6,328 nucleotides of DNA from an uncultured Faecalibacterium sp. (GCA_934553285.1 CAKTFD010000111.1:1-6328); one strand, 5' to 3'; shown: positions 1 through 6,180, counted from the stretch's first letter. Translations and numbers: made by a program. The notes: generated by a model not told the origin, from the letters alone.

Positions 1-1331
1 TTTCTTCTGCGGGCAATGTGCAGGCCGCTGCGCAGCAGGGCGCGGGCTTCGTCCCCGCCTGCCGTGGGCAGCACCTCCACCTTTACGCCCAGCTGCTGGC
101 CCAGCTGCTCCACCGTTACGTCATCCAGGAAGGTGTCTTTTTCTTCCCGCAGCATCACAGCCGGGATGCCCAGCGTTTTTGTGGCAAGCCTGCCTGCGCA
201 CTGGGCCAGGATATCGGTGGCGGTGATCAGGCCGGTCACTCCTACATTGCCGCCAAAAAAGCGGTTCTGGATGGTGTGGACATGCACCGTGATCATGGGG
301 TACTGGCGGTGCAGCTCCTCCATCATGCGGATGATGAGGGGGGCTGCCATGGTACCGGTGACCACATCCAGCTCCTTGGTGCCGTACACCCGGTGGGGCT
401 TTTCCAGCTCGGCCAGAAACTCCTCCTCAAACAGGCGCATCATGCCCACACCGTTTTCCAGCTGGTCGTAGTCCTCGTAGAACGCCGCCGGCGGGATGGG
501 CCGCCCGGCCTTGAGGTACCATTCGTCGCTGGGGTAGATAATGCGCTTGCCGTGGCGGCGCTTGCACTCATCGCCAAATTCTTCCATAATGTCGATAACA
601 TCTGCGCTGGTCTTGGCATCGTACGGCACCTGCGGATACAGATTTTTGCGGTAATCCGTAATGCCGCAGGGTACCGCTGCGATGCTCTGCACCATGGGGG
701 TCAGCTCCAGCAGGTCGGCCAGGGTGCGGCGCAGCTCATCGCCATCGTTCACACCGCGGCAGAGCACCAGCTGGCAGTTGACGGCGATGCCGCCCTCCAC
801 CAGCCGGGGCAGGTACTTGAGCACCTCGCCGCCGCGTTTATTGGCCAGCATCCGCACACGCAGCTGGGGGTTTGTGGTGTGCACCGAGATGTTGATGGGA
901 GAGATATGCATCTTGATGATGCGCTCGATCTCGTGATCCTGCATATTGGTCATGGTGATGTAGTTGCCGAACAAAAAGCTCAACCGCTCGTCATCATCCT
1001 TAAAATACAGGCTCTCCCGCATACCGGGAGGCAGCTGGTCGATAAAGCAGAACATGCAGTGGTTGGAGCAGGAATGCTTTGCATCGCCCAGATAGGTCTT
1101 GAACCCACAGCCAAAGGGGCCGCGCTGCTGCCGCTGCACATCCCATTCGCGGATGCCGTCCGCCACACGGGCTTTCAGGTGGAAGCTGTTGCTGTCGGTA
1201 TAAAAATCGTAGTCCAGCGTGTCGTTCAGTTCGTTTTCGTCCACGCTCAGCAGCTCATCTCCGGGTGCAAGCCCCAGGGCAGCGGCTTCGCTGTCGGCAT
1301 CTATCTGCTCGATCCGGATCGCCAAATGCAT
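1..1331 (-). CDS. DUF512 radical-SAM protein with N-terminal PDZ-like domain (C-terminus cut by window edge)
   Basis: The 443 visible residues match the DUF512 family layout. A PDZ-like domain covers about residues 4-70 (LGLAPGDELLSVD at 19-31). The radical-SAM core follows, with the cluster motif C88-x3-C92-x2-C95 in SCSNHCMFCFIDQLPPGMR, which should bind a 4Fe-4S cluster that cleaves S-adenosylmethionine. The DUF512 part runs from about residue 222, with YPSDEWYLKAGRP (266-278) and FFGGNVGVTGL (358-368). No stop is reached, and by family length only a few residues are missing. The substrate of this family is not known to me. Two starts fit. The ATG at 1331 lies only 3 bases from AGGAGG (1340-1335). 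The in-frame TTG at 1325 lies 9 bases away and gives the usual family N-terminus (xAIRIEQI), so it may be the true start. The gene follows rpmF and is probably cotranscribed with it. Confidence is high for the family and low for any function. Confidence 0.93.
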   Translation of the reverse strand, partial: MHLAIRIEQIDADSEAAALGLAPGDELLSVDENELNDTLDYDFYTDSNSFHLKARVADGIREWDVQRQQRGPFGCGFKTYLGDAKHSCSNHCMFCFIDQLPPGMRESLYFKDDDERLSFLFGNYITMTNMQDHEIERIIKMHISPINISVHTTNPQLRVRMLANKRGGEVLKYLPRLVEGGIAVNCQLVLCRGVNDGDELRRTLADLLELTPMVQSIAAVPCGITDYRKNLYPQVPYDAKTSADVIDIMEEFGDECKRRHGKRIIYPSDEWYLKAGRPIPPAAFYEDYDQLENGVGMMRLFEEEFLAELEKPHRVYGTKELDVVTGTMAAPLIIRMMEELHRQYPMITVHVHTIQNRFFGGNVGVTGLITATDILAQCAGRLATKTLGIPAVMLREEKDTFLDDVTVEQLGQQLGVKVEVLPTAGGDEARALLRSGLHIARRR

Positions 1332-1350
1332 CCACCTCCTTTACAGCACA

Positions 1351-1381
1351 AGAAGGGGAAGGCTTCGCGCCCTCCCCTTCT
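1351..1381 (-). other. Intergenic hairpin between rpmF and the DUF512 gene
   Basis: Read on the minus strand, AGAAGGGGAGGG and CCTTCCCCTTCT form a 12-bp stem around the loop CGCGAAG. One pair is G-U in the minus-strand RNA, which would be an A-C mismatch in plus-strand RNA, so the structure suits the direction of transcription. The sequence after the stem is TGTGCTGTAAAGGAGG, without a U-tract. It is therefore not a convincing intrinsic terminator. It could be a weak terminator, a processing site or a stability element in the operon. It ends about 10 bases before the ribosome binding site of the DUF512 gene. Confidence 0.7.
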
Positions 1382-1417
1382 GTACATAACACCATTATGC
1401 CACCAATTACGCGCAAA

Positions 1418-1597
1418 TTAGGCCTTCTTGATGACTTCCTCGCCCTTGTAGTAACCGCAGTTGCCACATGCCTGGTGGGGGAGCTTCAGAGAGCCACAGT
1501 TGCTGCACTTGACCAGTGCGGGGGCCTCCAGCTTCCAAACATTGCTGCGACGCTTGTCGCGGCGGGCCTTGGAAAGATGTCTCTTAGGTACTGCCAT
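1418..1597 (-). CDS. rpmF: 50S ribosomal protein L32 (zinc-ribbon form)
   Basis: This encodes a 59-residue structural protein of the large ribosomal subunit. It begins MAVPKRHLSKARRDKRRSN, the conserved basic N-terminus of bacterial L32 that threads into 23S rRNA. The C-terminal half has a zinc ribbon formed by C31-x2-C34 and C44-x2-C47 (CSNC and CGNC), so this is the zinc-binding (C+) version. The length is normal for the family. The ATG at 1597 is preceded by AGGAGG (1612-1607) at 9 bases, an ideal site. The gene starts 23 bases after the yceD stop codon, so the two are translated from one transcript started at the yceD promoter. This yceD-rpmF order is widespread in bacteria. The DUF512 gene lies downstream. 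Identification is essentially certain. Confidence 0.98.
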   Translation of the reverse strand: MAVPKRHLSKARRDKRRSNVWKLEAPALVKCSNCGSLKLPHQACGNCGYYKGEEVIKKA

Positions 1598-1620
1598 ATT
1601 TTTGCACCTCCTTGATGGGT

Positions 1621-2124
1621 TTATCTGTTCAGCAGTGATTTAAGGATCGCGAGCCTTGTGTCTACGGGGGCGTCAGTCTGCTCTGCCGCAGGGCAGGTGC
1701 ATTCCGCCTTTTTTTTGCCGCATACCGGGCAAAGCCCGGCGCAGTCCGTGCTGCAAAGCAGCACCGTGGGGATCTGGAACATAAACTCCTGGTTGAGCCA
1801 TTCATCCACATCCAGATGCCCTTTTTCGTCCAGCGGAAGATCGAAATCCGGGTCATCCAGATCCCGTTCTTTGACGATCCACTCCGTATCGACTGTCTCT
1901 TCCCGGGTAACCGGGTCCAGGCAGCGGGCGCACTCTCCGTGCACCGATGCGTTTGCCCGCAATGTCATCCGGACCTCATCGCCATCGGTCTGCGCGTCAA
2001 AAACCACGCTGACCGGCCGGGGGATCCTTGCACCGGCATAATCATGTGCAGATAAATCACACTGAAACTCTGCATGATATGGTCTGCTGCCGGTCGTGAT
2101 AAACTTTCTCAGGTCAAATTGCAT
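1621..2124 (-). CDS. yceD: DUF177 / YceD family protein (probable large ribosomal subunit RNA accumulation factor)
   Basis: The 167-residue protein begins MQFDLRKF. It carries the DUF177 marks: C65-x2-C68 followed by LDPVTREE, an acidic middle (DLDDPDFDLP, 88-97), and a cysteine-rich end with C124, C128, C132, C135, C142 and C144 in the CxxDCxGLCPxCG pattern. That last cluster probably binds a metal. Family members are encoded beside rpmF and, in E. coli and plants, have been linked to 23S rRNA accumulation; the molecular activity is unclear. The frame is open further upstream to an ATG at 2187. The start at 2124 is chosen because the promoter (-10 at 2158-2153) lies inside that extension, GAGGTG sits just upstream, and MxFDLRKF is the family N-terminus. 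The next gene, rpmF, begins 23 bases downstream. Confidence 0.93.
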   Translation of the reverse strand: MQFDLRKFITTGSRPYHAEFQCDLSAHDYAGARIPRPVSVVFDAQTDGDEVRMTLRANASVHGECARCLDPVTREETVDTEWIVKERDLDDPDFDLPLDEKGHLDVDEWLNQEFMFQIPTVLLCSTDCAGLCPVCGKKKAECTCPAAEQTDAPVDTRLAILKSLLNR

Positions 2125-2152
2125 AGTACACCTCTGAAAAGGCTGCTTTGTT

Positions 2153-2181
2153 AGTATAGCGCCAAAGCAACCCTTTGTCAA
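2153..2181 (-). promoter_or_regulatory. Sigma-A promoter of the yceD-rpmF operon
   Basis: On the minus strand there is a perfect -35 box TTGACA (2181-2176), a 17-base spacer, and -10 box TATACT (2158-2153). Transcription should start near 2146, giving a leader of about 20 bases before the yceD ATG at 2124. The -35 box lies only a few bases past the hairpin that ends the preceding unit. A near-consensus promoter fits the high expression needed for a ribosomal protein. Confidence 0.88.
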
Positions 2182-2185
2182 CACC

Positions 2186-2237
2186 AAAACAGGCAGAAAA
2201 CCGAAAAAATTTATTTTTCTCCGGTCTTCTGCCTGTT
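2186..2237 (-). terminator. Probable intrinsic terminator after the pgi / P-loop unit
   Basis: On the minus strand, AACAGGCAGAAGACCG (2237-2222) pairs with CGGTTTTCTGCCTGTT (2203-2188), a 16-bp stem with one G-U pair. The AT-rich loop can itself extend the helix with A-U pairs. The stem starts 32 bases after the stop codon of the P-loop gene. Its 3' side ends in a short run of four T (2189-2186), part of it inside the stem, so the U-tract is weak. No T-run follows on the plus strand, so it should act on minus-strand transcripts. Confidence 0.75.
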
Positions 2238-2269
2238 GGAAAAGCCTTTAGCCCTGTTCTTTTATCAGA

Positions 2270-2674
2270 TTACAGGTACTTCTTCACATCGTGGGGCAGG
2301 GCGGCCTCGTCTGCGCTGACGGTCACAGTGACCTTCACGCTGTCGCCGGCAATGGCTGCCATCTCGTCCAGCACAACGCCCAGACGGTTGATATCGTGAT
2401 CCAGCACCTTCAGGATGCCGTCAATGTACAGGTCGGTGATATCGTAGTTGCTTGCCAGCAGGCCAGCGATAAAGCCGTACAGCATTTCGCCGCCGGAGAT
2501 CTTGTACTCTTCCAGATCGATCAGTCGTGCTGCAGGAGCAATGTCGTAGGTGAGCTTCATGCCCTTTTCCACAACAACAACGTTGCCTTTGGAGGTCTTG
2601 ACCGCATCGTTGATCTGGTCGATCATAGCCTTGGTCTTGCCGGAGCCTTTGGTACCAACAATCAGTTTAATCAT
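2270..2674 (-). CDS. Small P-loop ATP/GTP-binding protein of unknown function
   Basis: The 134-residue protein opens with a Walker A motif, GTKGSGKT at residues 7-14, directly after the first beta strand (MIKLIV). The hydrophobic run LYID ending at D85 could be Walker B. A late strand followed by SADEAALP (KVTVTVSADEAALP, 114-127) recalls the end of a compact nucleotide-binding domain. There is no signal peptide, membrane segment or extra domain, so it is probably a soluble cytoplasmic protein. I recall close relatives in many Clostridia, annotated only as ATP-binding protein, so it seems conserved but uncharacterised. The ATG at 2674 has AGGAGG 8 bases upstream. The gene starts 61 bases after the pgi stop with no good promoter between, so it is probably transcribed with pgi. 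A role in sugar metabolism cannot be inferred from that alone. Confidence 0.88.
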   Translation of the reverse strand: MIKLIVGTKGSGKTKAMIDQINDAVKTSKGNVVVVEKGMKLTYDIAPAARLIDLEEYKISGGEMLYGFIAGLLASNYDITDLYIDGILKVLDHDINRLGVVLDEMAAIAGDSVKVTVTVSADEAALPHDVKKYL

Positions 2675-2694
2675 AGTTCAGTCCTCCTGTATTT

Positions 2695-2713
2695 TCCACG
2701 CCTTGCGGCGGGA
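2695..2713 (-). other. Small hairpin with GCAA tetraloop between pgi and the P-loop gene
   Basis: On the minus strand, TCCCGCC-GCAA-GGCGTGGA folds into a 7-bp stem with one bulged U and a GNRA-type GCAA loop. It is followed by AAAAT and then by the ribosome binding site of the P-loop gene, not by a U-tract. It is therefore unlikely to terminate transcription. It may affect mRNA stability or be chance. Confidence 0.45.
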
Positions 2714-2735
2714 GATCATTTTAACATACGGCTGC

Positions 2736-4067
2736 TTATTTCAGCTTTGCTTCCAGCTCTGCAGTCAAGCCCTCATAGCCCGGCTTGCCCAGCAGGGCAA
2801 ACATGTTCTTCTTGTAGCTTTCCACACCAGGCTGGTTAAAGGGGTTCACGCTCAGCAGATAGCCGCTGCAGGCACATGCACGACAGAAGAAGTAGATCAG
2901 GTAGCCTACATTATAGGCAGACAGGTCGTCCACCTCGATCAGCACCTCAGGCACCCCGCCATCGGTGTGTGCCAGGATGGTGCCTTCCATCGCCTTGCGG
3001 TTGACCACGCTCATGTTCTGGTTGGCCAGGAAGTTCAGGCCGTCGAAGTTGCCCTCCAGCGGGTCGATGAACAGATCCTGCGCCGGCTTTTTAATGTCCA
3101 CGATGGTCTCGAACATGATGCGGGCACCCTCCTGGATGAACTGACCCATGGAGTGCAGATCGGTGGAGAAGATGCAGCTTGCGGGGAACAGGCCCTTATT
3201 GTCCTTGCCCTCGCTCTCGCCAAACAGCTGCTTATACCATTCGTTCATCAGGGTGAAGTCCGGCTCGTAGCATTCCATAATCTCCACAGCCTTGCCCTTG
3301 CGGTACAGGATGTTGCGGATGGCTGCATACTTGTAAGCATCGTTATCAGGGCTGAGTACGGAGAAGCGCTCCATGGCATCGGCAGCGCCCTGCATCAGTG
3401 CATCGATATCGATACCTGCGGCGGCGATGGGCAGCAGGCCCACGGCGCTCAGCACGGAGTAGCGGCCGCCCACATCATCGGGAACCACGAAGGTGGGCCA
3501 GCCCTGTGCATCGGCCAGCTGTTTCAGGGTGCCCTTGGCACGGTCGGTGGTGGCGTAGATGCGCTTATTGGCTTCTTCCGCACCCATCTCTTTTTCCAGC
3601 AGCTCGCGCAGCACGCGGAATGCCAGAGAGGTCTCGGTGGTGGTGCCGGACTTGGAGATAACGTTGATGGAGAAGCGCTTGCCCTTGCACAGGCTGATGA
3701 TGCTGTTCAGGTAGGTGGGGCTGATGCTGTTGCCGCAGAAGTAGATCTTCAGGCCGTCCTCGATCTCGTTGTGGTACATGCCCTTGACGGCTTCCACAAC
3801 AGCACGGGCGCCAAGATAGCTGCCGCCGATGCCGGCCACGACCAGCACATCGGAGTCCTCACGGATCCGGGCAGCGGCTGCCTTGATGCGGGCAAATTCT
3901 TCCTTATCATAGTCCCGGGGCAGGGTCATCCAGCCCAGAAAATCGCTGCCGGGGCCGTTCTTGGCTTCCAGCTGCTTGTGGGCTGCTTCTACCTGGGGAT
4001 AGATGGCTGCATATTCCTCTTCGCTGATAAAGCTGGAGAGGTGTTTGGTGTTCAGTGCGACACTCAT
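2736..4067 (-). CDS. pgi: Glucose-6-phosphate isomerase
   Basis: This cytoplasmic enzyme interconverts glucose 6-phosphate and fructose 6-phosphate in glycolysis and gluconeogenesis. The protein has 443 residues, typical of the short Firmicutes type (about 450). Visible motifs are the GGSYLGAR loop (81-88), the phosphate-binding SKSGTTTET (139-147), PGI signature 1 in DDVGGRYSVLSAVG (197-210), and signature 2 in VNPFNQPGVESYKK (407-420). By offset from my memory of the Bacillus enzyme, the catalytic residues should be E284 (FGESEGK), H305 (STDLHSMG) and K419; all are present. The frame is open upstream to 4163, but the ATG at 4067 is chosen because GGAGG lies 10 bases before it and the promoter lies within the extension. 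It has its own promoter at 4157-4129, and the P-loop gene follows. It looks complete and functional. Confidence 0.97.
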   Translation of the reverse strand: MSVALNTKHLSSFISEEEYAAIYPQVEAAHKQLEAKNGPGSDFLGWMTLPRDYDKEEFARIKAAAARIREDSDVLVVAGIGGSYLGARAVVEAVKGMYHNEIEDGLKIYFCGNSISPTYLNSIISLCKGKRFSINVISKSGTTTETSLAFRVLRELLEKEMGAEEANKRIYATTDRAKGTLKQLADAQGWPTFVVPDDVGGRYSVLSAVGLLPIAAAGIDIDALMQGAADAMERFSVLSPDNDAYKYAAIRNILYRKGKAVEIMECYEPDFTLMNEWYKQLFGESEGKDNKGLFPASCIFSTDLHSMGQFIQEGARIMFETIVDIKKPAQDLFIDPLEGNFDGLNFLANQNMSVVNRKAMEGTILAHTDGGVPEVLIEVDDLSAYNVGYLIYFFCRACACSGYLLSVNPFNQPGVESYKKNMFALLGKPGYEGLTAELEAKLK

Positions 4068-4128
4068 TTTTATATAACCTCCAAACGATCTGCCGGGCTT
4101 TTGCCCCGCGGGGAAATATCTTGGTATA

Positions 4129-4157
4129 AGTGTACCGTTCCCTCCGGGTAAAGTCAA
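4129..4157 (-). promoter_or_regulatory. Sigma-A promoter of pgi
   Basis: On the minus strand the -35 box is TTGACT (4157-4152), then a 17-base spacer, then -10 box TACACT (4134-4129). The start should lie near 4122, giving a leader of about 55 bases. That leader contains the palindrome CCCCGCGGGG (4104-4113) and an overlapping small hairpin, GGGC-AAAA-GCCC on the minus strand (4106-4095). Confidence 0.8.
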
Positions 4158-4293
4158 GGTCAAATTCCTTGGATTTCATACAATTTTAATAGTGTTTTTT
4201 TGTTTCTTCATCCATATTTGTTCAGCTATCCAACATTTGTGCCGGGCGTCGCATACACTTTTGTGCGCTAAAGCGTTTCTTTCCTCCCCAGGG

Positions 4294-5529
4294 TCACTGC
4301 GCAGCGCCCCGCAGGCTGTCCCACAGCAGCTGCCAGGCGGTATCAAAGTCCATGCGGGGCGCATCCGCGGCGGCGCACACCGGGTATTCACCCTGCAGCG
4401 CTTCCCCGCTGAACAGCTGCGCCCTGCCCACTGCCTGCCCCCGGGCCACCGGCGCTTCCAGCGCAGCCGGCAGGTCCAGCCGGACCGTAAGTTCCCCGGC
4501 ATTTTCGGCGGGCAGCAGCACGGTCCCGGGCAGGGCCGTGTAGTCCAGCGGCACGGTATCTGCCACACTGCCCTTTACTTTCAGCTGCAGCGGGCGGTCC
4601 TCCGGCAGGGCCACCGGCGCAGCGCGGTACGCACCAAAGCCATAATCCAGCAGAGCGATGGCGGCTTCAAACCGGTCTTTGCTGGAAGGCGCTCCCAGTA
4701 CCACCGCGATAAGCTCCAGCCCGTCCCGGGCAGCGCTGGCGCTGATGCAGACCCCTGCGCCGCTGGTGGTGCCGGTCTTTAGTCCGGTGATGCCGTTGTA
4801 GCGCCGCAGCAGTTTATTGGTGTTCACCAGCTGGGTCTGGCCACCCCGCAGGGTATCGGTCCAGATGCCAGTATAGTGCAGCACCTCCGGGCAAGTATTC
4901 AGGATGGTGCGGCTCATGACAGCCACATCCCGCGCGGTGGAAAGATGCCCCTCGGTATCCAGCCCGCAGGCGTTGTGGAAGGTGGTATGCGCCATGCCCA
5001 GCTCTGCGGCCCGGGCATTCATCTGCTGCACAAAGGCAGGTTCGCTGCCGCCAACCAGCTCGGCTACCGCCACTGCCGCATCATTGGCCGAGGAAACGCA
5101 GATGGCCTTTATCATCTCATCCAGGGTAAACCGCTCCCCAGGCTCCAGCCAGATCTGACTGCCGCCCATATGGTAGGCGTGCTCGCTGACCGGTACCGGC
5201 GTGTCCAGGCTCAGCCGCCCCGCGTGCACCGCCTCAAAGGTGAGCAGCAGGGTCATCACCTTGGTAATGGAGGCAATGGGCATGGTCTGGTCCGCATTCA
5301 TCTCGTAAAGCACCGTGCCGCTGGCCTGGTCGATGAGGATCGCCGCCCGGCAGTGCAGCGGCAGTTCCGGCGCAGCGGCAGTCAGGGGCTGCACCGTGGA
5401 TGCTGCCGCCTGTACCTGCACCGCCGGCTGGATGCGCAGCCCTTTGCCCTGCGCTGTACCAAAGGCCAGCGCAAACAGCCAGAAGCAGACCACCCCCGCG
5501 CACAGCAGCGCCAGATTTCTCCGTTCCAT
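4294..5529 (-). CDS. D-alanyl-D-alanine carboxypeptidase (penicillin-binding protein, PBP5/DacF-like)
   Basis: This enzyme removes the terminal D-alanine from peptidoglycan pentapeptides outside the cell membrane and so limits cross-linking. The 411-residue protein begins with a signal peptide or signal anchor: MERRN, then a hydrophobic stretch at about 6-24. The serine peptidase S11 domain (about 55-300) has all three penicillin-binding motifs: SITK (87-90, nucleophile S87 and K90), SAN (147-149) and KTG (251-253). A beta-rich C-terminal domain like that of PBP5 follows (about 305-390). The end, with MDFDTAWQLLWDSL, could form an amphipathic helix that rests on the membrane. The ATG at 5529 has GGAGG 7 bases upstream. 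No clear promoter or terminator was found for it. The next gene downstream, pgi, has its own promoter. The enzyme class is secure; the exact Dac paralogue is not. Confidence 0.95.
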   Translation of the reverse strand: MERRNLALLCAGVVCFWLFALAFGTAQGKGLRIQPAVQVQAAASTVQPLTAAAPELPLHCRAAILIDQASGTVLYEMNADQTMPIASITKVMTLLLTFEAVHAGRLSLDTPVPVSEHAYHMGGSQIWLEPGERFTLDEMIKAICVSSANDAAVAVAELVGGSEPAFVQQMNARAAELGMAHTTFHNACGLDTEGHLSTARDVAVMSRTILNTCPEVLHYTGIWTDTLRGGQTQLVNTNKLLRRYNGITGLKTGTTSGAGVCISASAARDGLELIAVVLGAPSSKDRFEAAIALLDYGFGAYRAAPVALPEDRPLQLKVKGSVADTVPLDYTALPGTVLLPAENAGELTVRLDLPAALEAPVARGQAVGRAQLFSGEALQGEYPVCAAADAPRMDFDTAWQLLWDSLRGAAQ

Positions 5530-5602
5530 TTCCGTCCCTCCCCGTGCGAAGTCTCTTGCTGCTACTGTATGCAGTGGTCTTTTCAGGCATGCCGCTCGTC
5601 AA

Positions 5603-5679
5603 TTTTGCCGTACTATTTTTCATATTGTGTTCGTTTTCTGTTAACTTTGGTACCTGTCCCTTGACTTTTCACGGCAAAA
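5603..5679. repeat. Pair of 9-bp inverted repeats in the divergent promoter region
   Basis: TTTTGCCGT (5603-5611) and its exact reverse complement ACGGCAAAA (5671-5679) are 59 bases apart in the gap between the carboxypeptidase and lipoprotein genes. The right copy lies within the -35/-10 spacer of the lipoprotein promoter. They could be two operators for one regulator, but they may be chance. Confidence 0.4.
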
Positions 5680-5689
5680 CTTGTAAAAT
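5661..5689 (+). promoter_or_regulatory. Sigma-A promoter of the Tat lipoprotein gene
   Basis: The -35 box is TTGACT (5661-5666), followed by a 17-base spacer and -10 box TAAAAT (5684-5689). The start should lie near 5696, leaving a leader of about 60 bases before the ATG at 5757. The spacer contains one arm of the inverted repeat, ACGGCAAAA. Confidence 0.8.
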
Positions 5690-5756
5690 CGAACTGTTCC
5701 CAGAAGGGAGCAAGCCCAGTTTCATACAATCATGCAATCACAAGGAGGGTTTCATT

Positions 5757-6092
5757 ATGAATCTTTCTCGCCGTAACTTTATGAAGATCGCCGGTCTGTC
5801 CGCTGCTGCTGTTGCAGGTGCCGCCCTGTTCACCGGCTGCTCCGGTCAGCTCATGCTGCCCGTCCGGTTCTCTGCTACCGTGATCGGTAAAGATATCCAG
5901 AAGGCTCTGGACACCAAGCAGTTTTCTGTCGTGGCCAGCCTGAAGCCGGACGCCCAGGAGAACGCCATCAACGCTTTTGTGAGACGTCAGCTTCCCCTGT
6001 CTATGTACGAGGTCGATTTCATTGAGCGCAAGACCGATACACTGGACGGCAAGGAGACCGATTATCTGTTCGTTACCCTGAAAAACAGCTAA
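5757..6092 (+). CDS. Small Tat-signal lipoprotein of unknown function
   Basis: The 111-residue protein starts MNLSRRNFMKIAGLSAAAVA. SRRNFMK (4-10) is a textbook twin-arginine motif for export of folded proteins, followed by a short Ala-rich hydrophobic segment. LFTGC (24-28) resembles a lipobox, with C28 the only cysteine in the protein, so lipid attachment at C28 is likely; Phe at -3 is less usual. The mature part would be about 84 residues with no family I recognise: polar, mixed charge, possibly two helices (44-55, 64-78) and a final strand (DYLFVTLKNS). The ATG at 5757 has AGGAGG 8 bases upstream; the frame is open further upstream but without such a site, and the promoter lies within that stretch. 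The gene has its own promoter and a strong terminator, so it is a single-gene unit, divergent from the carboxypeptidase gene. A cell-envelope role is inference only. Confidence 0.88.
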   Translation: MNLSRRNFMKIAGLSAAAVAGAALFTGCSGQLMLPVRFSATVIGKDIQKALDTKQFSVVASLKPDAQENAINAFVRRQLPLSMYEVDFIERKTDTLDGKETDYLFVTLKNS

Positions 6093-6119
6093 CGGCTCGT
6101 CATTCCTTCCTGCAGCTTT

Positions 6120-6153
6120 GGGACGCGAGATTTTTCGCGTCCCTTTTTGTTTT
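6120..6153 (+). terminator. Strong intrinsic terminator after the lipoprotein gene
   Basis: GGGACGCGA (6120-6128) pairs perfectly with TCGCGTCCC (6135-6143) around a 6-base loop, followed by TTTTTGTTTT (6144-6153). The stem begins 27 bases after the stop codon. This separates the lipoprotein gene from mtaB. Confidence 0.93.
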
Positions 6154-6180
6154 GACGCACTACAAAAGACCGGTGTCTCC

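Noticed and set aside
1351..1381. The rpmF/DUF512 hairpin as a full intrinsic terminator
   Set aside because: There is no U-tract after the stem, and the ribosome binding site of the next gene follows directly.
18..1421. A 467-codon open frame on the plus strand opposite the DUF512 gene
   Set aside because: The minus strand has a full known family with a catalytic motif. The plus frame is a His/Ala/Gln-rich shadow with no domain, caused by GC-biased codons.
2125..2187. A 21-residue N-terminal extension of the YceD protein
   Set aside because: It would start upstream of the near-consensus promoter at 2181-2153, has no good ribosome binding site, and does not fit the family N-terminus.
2550..4151. 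A 533-codon open frame on the plus strand opposite pgi
   Set aside because: It runs antisense through the whole of pgi and into the P-loop gene, has no recognisable domain, and has the usual low-complexity composition of a shadow frame.
4068..4163. A 32-residue N-terminal extension of Pgi
   Set aside because: It covers the pgi promoter and leader, and the ribosome binding site GGAGG points to the ATG at 4067.
5530..5602. A sigma-A promoter for the carboxypeptidase gene
   Set aside because: A TTGACG is present on the minus strand (5602-5597), but no acceptable -10 box lies 16-19 bases after it, so it was not called.
5400..5756. An upstream extension of the lipoprotein reading frame
   Set aside because: It overlaps the carboxypeptidase gene and the promoter. 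The strong ribosome binding site and Tat signal place the start at 5757.
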